A DNA stretch of 64,000 bases from Hepsetus odoe (Eukaryota > Chordata > Actinopteri > Characiformes > Hepsetidae). The stretch covers positions 4,672,546 through 4,736,545 of the forward strand of contig CM029372.1 of the NCBI GenBank assembly GCA_017165825.1, in the 5' to 3' direction. The position numbers and the translations under genes were made by a program. Of the stretch, positions 56,401 to 63,863 are shown piece after piece (the stretch's first letter is position 1; each line of letters begins with the position of its first letter). Below the pieces are notes generated by a model. It did not search any database and was not told where the DNA came from. It saw only the letters and a program-made list of their open reading frames with translations.

Positions 56401-58363
56401 TGTTCATTAGGCTGTAATTGACATAGAACTGATTGAAATATCTGGGCAGGAATACCCGTTTCTATGGGCTGCCATATATTTTATAGTTCGTTTGGAAAAT
56501 GAAATCCACACAAATTTTAGGCATTGAAGTGAAAGTGACCATTGATGTTTTACTTAGAGGTTCACTGTGATGTTGCACACTTGGTTCAATGTTTCTGCCA
56601 TTTGGACTGATCAGCAAATGAACCTGTACTGTGCTGCTCTCCAGATATTTAGTGTAGGTTTATAAAAATGCAAGTACAAAAACTAAAGCAGTTGAGACTG
56701 ACATGGTCCATGTTATACCCAAGGACAGAATAAGAAAAGAAAATTGAAAGAAAATAAAAACTCTGTTTATCAAATATCCTTACATTGCCTTCGCATTCAA
56801 TTTATTTAGCACAAGAGTATAAAGTTGGCTTTGTAGGGTAGCTAACTAAGATGTGTGTAATGATGTTCTAATCTGTAAATTCAGTGATTTTGATCTGCAC
56901 CCATTGCTAATGCCGGTGTTCAGCTGTTTACACACAGCCGGTATGATCTCCAGAGGCGAATGTTGTCAGGAGAAAGGGAGGCTCTGAAGCTTTGTACGAT
57001 TGAACGTGGAGCCTTGAAACTCCAGTCTCTGGAGTGATGAAACTACCACTAACTGTGATGAGCTGGAGTGAGGTTTACTGCTCATCCAACATCTGTAGCT
57101 GACTAAACTTATACTCTAGTGTCTAGCTGCAAATCCTCACTATAGTATGACTTTAAGTGACATGAAAAACTCTGCCAAAAATGTTTTGATAACCTCATAC
57201 GATGGACTTTAAAAGGCAACAGATTGGTTGTAATGGTAGAGTAGGTGGCCAAACAACATGGCTTTTGAGTGTATGTGTCATTTTTCACACAAGATGTGTA
57301 GTGATTTTTCTTATGTAACATCATTTAACAAATAACTCCGTGTCTGCTCTGTCCTCAGTGTGTGCAGTGGGTGGATGACGCGAAGCTGAATCAACTAAGG
57401 CGAGAGGGGATCCGCTACGCGCGTATCCAGCTCTATGACAACGACATTTATTACATCCCCCGCAGCGTGGTCCATCAGTTCAAGACCGTTTCGGCAGTCT
57501 GCAGCCTGGCGTGGCACGTTCGCTTGAGGCAGTACCACCAGAGCGCCGGCAACACCGAGCCGGTGGAGGAAGAGAAGGATAAGAAGACCCCATGTATGAA
57601 ACAAGAGCCTCTGTATATCAAACCAGAGCCCCTTTGCGAGATCCCCGGTGCCCCCATCGCTCCGCCAGCCTCCACGGACACCAAGCCGCCCAGAGACGTG
57701 CCCCTCGTGCCCCAGATTAAGGTGGAGGAGGTCGAGTCCCTTCCTGAGCGGACGGCCAAAGCCCCCAGCTGTCCTCCCAGCACTTGCAGTGCTACGCCAC
57801 CTCTGGCCCAGACAGCCTTGTCAGAGAGTCGACCCAAAGCACACCATTATTCCGAATGTGGAACCACTCCTATACACTCTGTCACGGCCAGGCCGTCTCT
57901 CAGCCTGCCATCAACAAAACACACACACCATTCTGCACCAACCAAACACGTACACACCTCTACACCAACCAAACATACACACACCTCGTCGTCAACCAAA
58001 CATCACACGCACTCCAGCTCGACGTCCAAACATGCTCACTGTTCTTCCACACCCAAATCGACCCATTCAGCGACGATGCCAACCAAACATGCCCATGCAA
58101 CCAACTCAACCAAACACACGCATTCCCCCAATCCTAAACCCAGCTCCGGACATTCGGACAGTCGGACTGCGCCACCCCAGCACCAGGTTCTGCCTCAGGC
58201 TGTCCTGCCCCAGTCTCAACTGCCCCAGCCCCAGCAACACCAGCCTAGGCCAGACAGAGGTCCGGACTCTCTCCACCCAAAGGCCGCAGTCACGCCGCAG
58301 GACACGCGGCCACACCCCCCACTCAACCCTCTCCTGCATGAGCAGAAAGACTTTTTATACTGA
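21297..58363 (+). CDS. rsbn1l: rsbn1l, round spermatid basic protein 1-like (JmjC-type), complete, 8 exons
   Basis: Nuclear protein of the RSBN1/DPY-21 family; relatives are reported H4K20me2 demethylases with a JmjC fold. Exons: 21297-21777, 24670-24843, 33005-33675, 50134-50271, 51384-51526, 54500-54667, 54859-54967, 57359-58363. All phases agree, giving 962 residues, against about 846 as I recall for human. Order: disordered N-terminus with a Gly run; charged ER/KD-rich region (about 165-200); polybasic NLS-like KKVKKKKKKKHK (234-245); conserved core from about 345 to 690. That core includes PNSPVKMEILGKKDIETTTM, SHGTYRAG, DDGPIMWVRPGEQMIP, H565-A-D567 and VVH667QFKTVSAVCSLAWH. H565, D567 and H667 are the likely Fe(II) ligands (inferred). 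The last 270 residues are low-complexity and lineage-specific. The start has a good Kozak context (AAGATGG) and is preceded by a CpG-rich region. The N-terminus (MAE...) and the ptpn12 neighbour favour rsbn1l over rsbn1. Confidence 0.95.
21778..24669 (+). other. rsbn1l: rsbn1l intron 1
   Basis: CpG-rich at its start, then AT-rich with poly-T runs (about 23627-23642). No exon or known repeat seen. Confidence 0.75.
24670..24843 (+). CDS. rsbn1l: rsbn1l exon 2 (charged, symmetric exon)
   Basis: 174 bp, phase 1 in and out, acceptor cctcttcag and donor gtgagt. Encodes EHIIKDKVKEREREKERERE and more Lys/Arg/Asp-rich sequence, then KRENGEVKLLQK (207-218). The charged repeat probably forms a single helix or coiled coil. 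Skipping would keep the frame. Confidence 0.93.
26480..27520 (+). mobile_element. LINE fragment, same family as 18706-19965, internally deleted
   Basis: The plus strand carries DAMFALKVLMEKY-like, VTDAFEV, FAIVMD and a mutated catalytic motif MFADEIVIC (second Asp changed to Glu), then SGVVRMQGVEVTKVKEFKY and a GAGCAGCTGAAAGAGAAAGA 3' tail. Several frameshifts and deletions mark it as inactive. It is intronic, in the sense direction of rsbn1l. Confidence 0.8.
28782..28819. repeat. Poly-T followed by poly-G run
   Basis: T19, AAGAAT, then a G12 run. Homopolymers like these are prone to assembly error. Confidence 0.9.
33005..33675 (+). CDS. rsbn1l: rsbn1l exon 3 (NLS and start of conserved core)
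   Basis: 671 bp, acceptor tctttctag, donor gtgagt. Begins GDMEKPKMNSEELLLKK, then a polylysine tract and EKRKRPKMYSKSSQTLCS, matching the mammalian NLS region. After a variable spacer it enters the core: LEFGRFVHVEQQPNGGALVL, EEMQRFAQEFVTLAF, HYVMGIIHGAASYLPDFLEY and the block ending at TTTMANFNAQ. Confidence 0.95.
36808..37240 (+). mobile_element. Interspersed repeat, unassigned (TTTATTTATATAGCGCC type)
   Basis: Begins ATAATAATTTTATTTATATA and GCGCCTTTCTCAAACCCAAG. This opening is very common in fish genomes. The body is GC-richer than the flanks (GGAGGGAATTCCAGAGTTTA, GGGCTTTAAATGTGATGAGA). I cannot name the family with confidence. Confidence 0.6.
37676..37700. repeat. (TTGA)n short tandem repeat
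   Basis: About five TTGA units. Confidence 0.85.
41397..41470. repeat. (TG)n(CG)n(GA)n compound microsatellite
   Basis: About 26 TG units, GCGCGCGC, then GAGAGA. Confidence 0.96.
42160..42264 (-). mobile_element. SINE head, partial
   Basis: Reverse strand GGGGCAGTAGTGGCCTGGTG with a B-box-like GGGTTCTAATCCC. Only the tRNA-related head remains. Confidence 0.75.
42551..42800 (-). mobile_element. SINE family A, near full length
   Basis: Reverse strand from AGGGCAGCGGTGGCCTAGTG through the B box (GGATTCAAACC) and TAGGTTGCCCTGAGGTACCC to the end TCACTTTCCCTTTCAC. It is the most complete minus-strand copy. Confidence 0.88.
48978..49206 (-). mobile_element. SINE family A-like, diverged
   Basis: Reverse strand starts GGGGGCATTGGTGGCCTAGT with B box GGGTTCAAGTCCC and ends AGTCACTTTCCCTTT. 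The middle differs from other copies. Confidence 0.7.
49268..49412 (+). mobile_element. SINE family B with B-box deletion
   Basis: GGTGGTCTAGTGGTAGGGTA, then GCCTGCAGACC joined directly to TCCTGAGCAAGACCCTTAAC, and the tail GCTCTGGATAAGAGCGTCTG. About 55 bp containing the B box are missing compared with the 55232 copy. Confidence 0.8.
50134..50271 (+). CDS. rsbn1l: rsbn1l exon 4 (conserved core)
   Basis: 46 codons, phase 0/0, acceptor ggctctag, donor gtgagt. Encodes VKRTYSHGTYRAGAMRQISL, VGAVDEEVGDYFPEFLNML and QQSPFLE. Almost identical to human RSBN1L. It follows a 16.5-kb intron. Confidence 0.95.
50272..51383 (+). other. rsbn1l: rsbn1l intron 4
   Basis: 1.1 kb, AT-rich, nothing recognised. 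Confidence 0.75.
51384..51526 (+). CDS. rsbn1l: rsbn1l exon 5 (conserved core)
   Basis: 143 bp, acceptor gcttgtttag, donor gtaatg. Encodes RTLPWGTFSSLNLKSPTESD, then DGPIMWVRPGEQMIPV and TDMPKSPFKRK. It ends with AG, completed to Arg by the next exon. Confidence 0.95.
52722..52914 (-). mobile_element. SINE family B, full length
   Basis: Reverse strand GGGGCGGTGGTCTAGTGGTA, B box GGTTCGAATCCC, GGGTCCCTGAGCAAGACCCT and the tail GCTCTGGATAAGAGCGTCTG. It looks young: both Pol III boxes are intact. Confidence 0.88.
54400..54422. repeat. Poly-C run
   Basis: C run of about 19 bases, with one T near its end, shortly before exon 6. Confidence 0.9.
54500..54667 (+). CDS. rsbn1l: rsbn1l exon 6 (HAD metal-binding motif)
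   Basis: 168 bp, acceptor ccctcaaag, donor gtgagc. Reads STNEIKNLQYLPRTSEPREM, LFEDRTRAHADHIGQG and FERQTTAAVGVLKAVRCGE. The HAD triplet (565-567) fits the first half of a JmjC HxD...H iron site. The exon ends TG and the next starts T, giving Cys592, where I recall Trp in mammals. Confidence 0.95.
54859..54967 (+). CDS. rsbn1l: rsbn1l exon 7 (conserved core)
   Basis: 109 bp, acceptor tttttgcag, donor gtgagt. Encodes AEPPRITKDVVCFHAADFLD and VVQRLQLDLHEPPLSQ, as in mammals. The intron before it is only 191 bp. Confidence 0.95.
54968..57358 (+). other. rsbn1l: rsbn1l intron 7
   Basis: 2.4 kb, one SINE (55232-55420), the rest without recognised features. Confidence 0.75.
55232..55420 (+). mobile_element. 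SINE family B
   Basis: TGGTCTAGTGGTAGGATACT, B box AGGTTTGAATCCC, GGGTCCCTGAGCAAGACCCT and a tail CTCTGGAGCGTCTGCTAAAT with a 5-6 bp deletion in the GGATAAGAGCG core. Confidence 0.88.
57359..58363 (+). CDS. rsbn1l: rsbn1l exon 8 (last core segment and low-complexity tail, stop)
   Basis: 334 codons and TGA at 58361-58363, acceptor gtcctcag. The first 60 residues are conserved (CVQWVDDAKLNQLRREGIRY and DNDIYYIPRSVVHQFKTVSA), with the probable third iron ligand H667. The rest is disordered: three SUMO-type motifs (MKQE, IKPE, IKVE), the conserved ESLPERT, a Thr-Lys-His-x-His repeat (about 813-883) and a Gln/Pro-rich end. Two long shadow frames overlap it because of CA-rich composition. Confidence 0.94.
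   Translation, partial: CVQWVDDAKLNQLRREGIRYARIQLYDNDIYYIPRSVVHQFKTVSAVCSLAWHVRLRQYHQSAGNTEPVEEEKDKKTPCMKQEPLYIKPEPLCEIPGAPIAPPASTDTKPPRDVPLVPQIKVEEVESLPERTAKAPSCPPSTCSATPPLAQTALSESRPKAHHYSECGTTPIHSVTARPSLSLPSTKHTHHSAPTKHVHTSTPTKHTHTSSSTKHHTHSSSTSKHAHCSSTPKSTHSATMPTKHAHATNSTKHTHSPNPKPSSGHSDSRTAPPQHQVLPQAVLPQSQLPQPQQHQPRPDRGPDSLHPKAAVTPQDTRPHPPLNPLLHEQKDFLY
57911..58123 (+). repeat. rsbn1l: Thr-Lys-His-x-His tandem repeat in RSBN1L tail
   Basis: About eight units of 8-11 residues (TKHTHHSAP, TKHVHTSTP, TKHTHTSSS, TKHHTHSSS, KHAHCSSTP, KSTHSATMP, TKHAHATNS, TKHTHSPNP), residues about 813-883. Codons vary between units, so the repeat is old or selected at protein level. Confidence 0.9.
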
Positions 58364-58995
58364 TTTGTACATAACTGTTTTTAAAAATGGCTTTTCTGTT
58401 TTCCTCTTCTTTTTTTTAATTTTATTTTATTTTAAGGTTTTCGGTTGATTTTCTGTTTGTATTGATCCGATGAGGTGAAGAGAATGGAAGGATGGGCGTG
58501 ACACCAACCGAAGTGTGAGGTGAAAGGCAGCAGCATGGCAAACCTCCAGCAGGGCGAGAGTGTGGCTCGCTCCCGCTCCCTAACATTACCGATGGAATAC
58601 ATAGCAAATGTAGCGCGTGACATTCCTCAGTGCCTGCCTGTAACTGTGAACTATCAAAGCACTTAGGGCCAGCTGCACTGCTACCCTGCAGGTCGGAAAA
58701 CAAAAAAAAATCCCCACAAACAGGTCCTTAAATAATATATTTTTAAGTTGTAGGCTATAGTTGTATTAGAGCTGACATGAACATATATATTTTTAAGACG
58801 AGATGAGACAGAATTCTTTTAATGACTCCAGGCTTTTCCATAGAGCTTATTTATATCAAGGTTGTTTTTTTGTTCCATTTTTATTGTCAGCACTGTAGTG
58901 TATATAACTTTTTTTCTAAAAAAAAAAAAATGTGTAGTTTGATTTATATCTAATTAAGAACATCGTAATAAAAAGTTCTTGATATTGGATATTGT
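58364..58995 (+). other. rsbn1l: rsbn1l 3' UTR (probable)
   Basis: T-rich non-coding sequence after the stop, with several TTTTTAA and TATATATTTTTAAG stretches, ending at a clear AATAAA. Extent is inferred from the signal. Confidence 0.65.
58967..58972 (+). terminator. rsbn1l: Polyadenylation signal AATAAA of rsbn1l
   Basis: AATAAA followed by AAGTTCTTGATATTGG and GT-rich sequence, 604 bp after the stop. It is the first good signal after the coding region. Confidence 0.65.
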
Positions 58996-61640
58996 CGTCA
59001 TGTAAACAAGGGCTACACTGAACGGATCATGTGCATAATTCAGACTGGCTCTGTGTAAGGTAGGCCGCCCTGACCTACCCACACGCTTCCACTTTCATGA
59101 TTTATCCAGAGACGTTTCCACAGTTACCTGTGTAGAATTTAAGACATCTATGTTTGGAGATTACTGAAGATTAAAAGCATAGGATCACTGCACAGTGTGT
59201 TTCATTTTGTCATGCTGAACATTCTCTTTCATGTTCGTGATGGTGGTTTGGCCAAAAGTCGAATTTACACAACTTCCTCTCCTGCTCCAGATGCAGTCGA
59301 TCGGCCAAGTGACCAGGACTTTTGATCTTTAAAGTTCATTTCTTCAGTTTTGCCCTGCTACGAGGCCGGTGTAGTAAACGATTCCACATGTTTAGTGACA
59401 TGGGACAAGATGCATGACACTCATGAAGTGTTGAGAGAGCTGATTTGTGATTTCTGACTGTGTAGAAAGTCTGGCTTCCTTATTTTGATCTGTTGTTCTA
59501 GATATCATGGAAGAATGAAGCTGCAGTCAGAAGCTGGTTGTTTTGGTGTGAACGGGAAACATTGGTGTAAATTTGGTTTTCACTAGAACTAGTTCATAGT
59601 TGGGTGAAGGTCCCTCGTCCTGACCGCAGCCTGTGTTGGTGTCTGTAAGCCATTCTTCGTGTGGCCTATGCTGAAGTTGGCTCAGCTTGCCTGTGAGAGC
59701 ATGTGTAGCGTTACATAACACGGCCACCCACACTGTGCAGTGCGATGGCACTGAACTCTGCAGTGCTGGTGTCTGGGGCTTCGTTCTGGAGTGTCGTATC
59801 GTTACTGAGGGGATGTTATTTCAGTGCGATGGCGGCCTTCACGTTTAATGTTTTGTTTGCGCAATGTTCCAGTTTGGGATTTCATCACTGAAAATGTAGA
59901 TTTTTTTTTTCTTAGTTTTTCGTTTATAATGAAATCAAATAACAAATATTTATGATTAATAATGCCGAATTGAGGGGATAAACCTGACAAATTCTGCAGG
60001 ACTTTTGTGCTCTATTCTAGAGTTTTAGGGCTGAGGGTTGTTAATGCTTCTGTTGACCACTGAGGTTGCTGATATTTGCTGTTGTTTATGGGCGTCACAT
60101 GCTGGCGGTGCTGCTGTTGGTTGTCAGATTTTCAGATTTTTTTTTTTTTATATGATGGTCTTGTGTTTCTTGTTGATGTAATATTTTTAGGAGGATGCCC
60201 TCTTCCTCCAGGCAGCGGTATTACAAGAGTTCCAGTTCCAGCGCCATCGCAACTCCATGTTGTCAGGATTGCAATGCTTAATTGTCCAACAGATATTTAT
60301 CATGAATTATTTCTGAAAACTTTTTTTTTCTGCTGTAAAACGTACATGATTTTTTTTTTTAAACCAGGCCAGACTCTAAGCTCGAGTGTATGAACCTGTA
60401 TATTTATTGACAGTTCAACACAAAAGTTAATCATTTACACAGAACATACTATATTAAAGAATAAGAAATGTGCAAAATAAGAACTGCAATGTCCACATGT
60501 AGGTAAAGATGGCACAACATAGAGAAAGAACATCAGTCATATCTTTGTAAACTCATCAAACATAATCTTTCTAAAGTTCAGAGTTTATAGTTCAACATCC
60601 TTCAAAGAAATTCTACATCTAACAGCATTTTTATTTGCCAGCGAGGTCCAATAGCGTAAAAGTCCGTTCTGGGCTAAAACCAGCATTTGATGTTCTGTGT
60701 TGTGCGTTGTTCTTCAGCCTTATGGCCTTATACAGAATTCACAGCTGTTTTTTTATTTCATGATTATTTTTGTGTCAATACTGAACATGCATTACACATA
60801 ATCCCAGGAAATACTCTCATAGTGATAAGGAAACATCAACTGCTCAGCCACTTGTTAAGGATAATTAAAAAAGAAAACAACTTCCTGTCTAGTATCTGCC
60901 CAGGATACATTCTCAGGAGAAGTACAAAGTAAAAATTCGGATAATGCTACTGCAGTGTTTTGTTTTTTTTTTTTTTAATAACTTTTTTCCATTTACAACC
61001 GTGGATGAAGTGGTTTTGTTTTTTTGGTATAAAAGTTCACCAACCCTTTACCTGGAGGACAATCTTACTCCAGATTTCTGATCCAAGCCCTATACGCACC
61101 TGAACGAACTCGTGGATGTTAAAAGGAAATCCGCAGGTGTGGTGGATCACGGTTAGAGATCAGCTCTGAAGGTCAGATGGAGCAGGGGGTGTGACCTGAA
61201 CTAAAACAGGATTGGTTTGTGAGTTCTAACGGATGAGCTTTATGATCATTTGTTTTTTTTCCAACAGTCTTTAAATTATTTCAATTTTGGCTTTGGCACA
61301 TACACTGATTCAGTCAGAAGAACGGTCCAGTACCATGTTCTGAATCAAGTGCAACCTGGAAATGAGTTCACTGCTGGAGAATTTAGCGCCAGAGGTTTGT
61401 GGAGAAGAAAGCAGGGTCTTTCTTCTGCCACTAAGAGTCTCTTTGTTTCGCTGATGAAACAAACACCCATCAGATTCTACTAAATTAGTCACTTGACTGA
61501 ATATTTATAAATCATATAAAAGCAATATTGCCAACAGAGGCAAGGCTCACTTTTACTTCACACTATAAGGAGGTCAAATGCCTGGATGATGGTTAAGTGA
61601 GGCATTTTTTTTGGTACAGATTGTACTGGTTGAGGCAACA
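58996..61640. other. Flank downstream of rsbn1l
   Basis: No gene identified. AT-rich with poly-T runs near 59899, 60130, 60347 and 60961. On the minus strand an AATAAA (TTTATT at 60403-60408) could end a convergent transcript, but no coding frame was found to go with it. Confidence 0.5.
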
Positions 61641-61642
61641 TA

Positions 61643-62188
61643 CAGTACTGTGCAAAAGTTTTAGGCAGGTGTAGAAAAAATGCTGTAAACAAAGAATGCT
61701 TTCAGTAATATAAATAATGATTGTTTATTTTTATCAATTTACAAAATGCAAAGTGAGCGAACAAAAGAAAAATCTAAATCTAATCTGTATTTGGTGTTTC
61801 TACCTTTTGCCTTCAAACCAGCATCAGTTCTTCTGGCCCCCACAGAGCCCTGATCTCAACATCATCCAGTGTGTCTGGATCACATGAAGAGACAGAAGGA
61901 TGTGAGGAAGCTACATCCACAGAAGATCTGCGGTTAGTTCTCCAAGATGTCTGGAATAACCTACCAGCCGAGTTCCTTCAGAAACTGTGTGCAAGTGTAC
62001 CTAGAAGAACTGATGCTGTTTTGAAGGCAAAGGGTGGTCACACCAAATATTGATTTGATTTAGATTCTCTTTTGTTCATTCACTGCATTTTGTTGATGAA
62101 AATAAATGATTAACACTTCCATTTCTGAAACCATTCTTTGTTTACAGCATTTTTTCCACACCTGCCTCAAACTTTTGCACAGTACTGT
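61643..62188 (+). mobile_element. Tc1-derived foldback MITE, copy 2
   Basis: Termini CAGTACTGTGCAAAAGTTTT and its inverted form at the right end. Arms 61643-61834 and 62003-62188 are inverted copies. Centre with broken transposase: FWPPQSPDLNIIQCVWIT then stop. The right arm codes PRRTDAVLKAKGGHTKY and a stop, the usual Tc1 transposase C-terminus. Flanked by TA. Confidence 0.88.
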
Positions 62189-62663
62189 ATCTTTGCAAAG
62201 CAGCACCGGGTTTGATTAATCGTGATTACTGGCTGTCGTGAACACTGTCATTATGATCAAAACACGTTTTGCTTTTAGATACATCAGGCCAGACAGACCG
62301 CTGAAATAATAGCTTCAGCTTTTCAGACTTCCAGTTATCCGAGCCGGCGCTCTCTCCAAAGACACATTCAGACATGATCACACTCAGCATCTGGCTTACA
62401 GTGAAAGCTGTCAGCTGGAGTTGGGGAGAAAAGTGAGCTTCAAGCTAGCCATTTAATTCCGAGCAATCAATCACGGAGACAGGAATTTCCTTCGTTATTA
62501 CACTGTGCATGGAACCAGTATCTCCCTCTCCCTTATTCCATAAGAATCCCCAATTTGGCACCAATGGCTGGAAATACTGCATCACTCGGTTCAAAATGAG
62601 CAAAACAAGCCAATTCTCTTTTTTCTAAAATTGTCCTGCTTGGTTCAATTCAATAAATGAAAA

Positions 62664-62925
62664 GGGCAGCAGTGGCCTAGTGGTTAGGGTGTTAGCCACA
62701 TGATCGGAGGATCAGGGGTTCGAACCCACTCCCAATAGGTTGCCCTGAGGTACCCTTGAGCAAGGTGCTGTCCCCGTCACTGCTCCCCGGGCGCTTTTAA
62801 TAGCTGCCCACTGCTGCACGGTGTTTGAGTGTGCATGGGTTAAAAGCAGAGGTCCAATTTTGTTGTGGTTCAGTCTGTTGTGCTTTGACCTCGCAATGAC
62901 AAGGGTTGTCTTCACTTTCACTTTA
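62664..62925 (+). mobile_element. SINE family A, full length
   Basis: GGGCAGCAGTGGCCTAGTGG, B box GGGGTTCGAACCC, TAGGTTGCCCTGAGGTACCC, GGTTAAAAGCAGAGGTCCAA and the end TTCACTTTCACTTT. Best preserved plus-strand copy; use it as reference for family A. Confidence 0.9.
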
Positions 62926-63067
62926 AATGCATGTTTGTGCATGAAGCTTGTTGCCTCCAGTGCTAAAACTGCACATTTTTGGCTGACTGCACAAAACTTG
63001 CTTTATAATACATATTCTTTCGTTTTGCTACAAGGCTAATGTATCAGCCTAGCCTTAAAAGTTCATA

Positions 63068-63245
63068 TGTGTACCGAAGGGAGACGAGGAGTATATCAGG
63101 AGAAGGATGTTGAGGATGGAGCTGCCTGGCAAGAGGAGAAGAGGAAAGACAAAGAGGAGGTTTATGGATGTGGTAAGAGGTCATGCAGGTGGTTGGTGTG
63201 AAGGTGTGGTGACCCCTAAACGAGATTAGCAAAAAAAAGAAGAAA
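63068..63245 (+). mobile_element. LINE 3' end, 5'-truncated
   Basis: Codes RRMLRMELPGKRRRG-like sequence, the same C-terminal block as the 18706-19965 element, followed by GTGACCCCTAAACGAGATTA and an A-rich AAAAAAAAGAAGAAA tail. Typical 5'-truncated insertion. Confidence 0.8.
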
Positions 63246-63297
63246 TCTTAGTAGCTTAAAGCCACCTTGCTAGCATGATCCAAACTGTTAACCAATC

Positions 63298-63316
63298 ACA
63301 CACACACACACACACT
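63298..63316. repeat. (CA)n short tract
   Basis: Nine to ten CA units. Confidence 0.85.
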
Positions 63317-63576
63317 TCCAACAATGTTGGTTAATACTTAAAAATGGTTTTTGTTCTTATGTAGTGCAACATTGAACCCTTTCAGTTTGACAGAATTCAG
63401 CATTTTCCATGCTGCAGTGTCCAATATGCATCAAAATCCATCATAAAATCAAAGGGAATCCCTGTGGTAACAACCAATCCGGACTGAGGACGACACCCAG
63501 GTTTTTTTTTTGTTTTTTTTTTTTTTTCTTTCAGCTACAGCAACCTAGACGAAGTTTGGTATGGATCTAGATTGAA

Positions 63577-63740
63577 GGGGTGGTAAAACACTCACCTGCA
63601 GGTCAAAGGGTTCAAATACAACCTCTAGAACTATCACCACTGGGTTCCTAGAGCAAGACCTTTAACCCCAAGTTGCTCCAGGAAGGTTAGGAAATACAAG
63701 TCACTCTAGATATGAGCATCTGTTAAATGACAAATGTAAA
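63577..63740 (+). mobile_element. SINE family B, diverged, left arm of inverted pair
   Basis: GGGTTCAAATACAACCTCTA, CTGGGTTCCTAGAGCAAGAC and the tail CACTCTAGATATGAGCATCT. Old copy with many changes; directly followed by an opposite-strand copy. Confidence 0.7.
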
Positions 63741-63744
63741 CATT

Positions 63745-63863
63745 TGCAGCTGATGCTCTTATCTAGAGCAATTTATATATCTTTAACACAGGGGCAGCCC
63801 CTCTGGAGCAACTTGGAGTTAAGAGTTTTGCTCAGGAACCCAACAATGGTAGTGCTGGTTCAC
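63745..63863 (-). mobile_element. SINE family B 3' part, right arm of inverted pair
   Basis: Reverse strand GAACCAGCACTACCATTGTT, GGGTTCCTGAGCAAAACTCT and the tail CTCTAGATAAGAGCATCAGC. The head with the Pol III boxes is missing. Confidence 0.7.

Noticed and set aside
57648..58448. 266-codon frame overlapping rsbn1l exon 8 in another frame
   Set aside because: It arises from CCA/CAC-rich repeats in the real exon; no family resemblance, no splice or start context. A 117-codon frame at 57784-58137 is the same effect.
60076..60393. 105-codon Phe-rich frame downstream of rsbn1l as a small membrane protein
   Set aside because: Its hydrophobicity comes from poly-T runs; it does not resemble TMEM60 or another neighbour gene.
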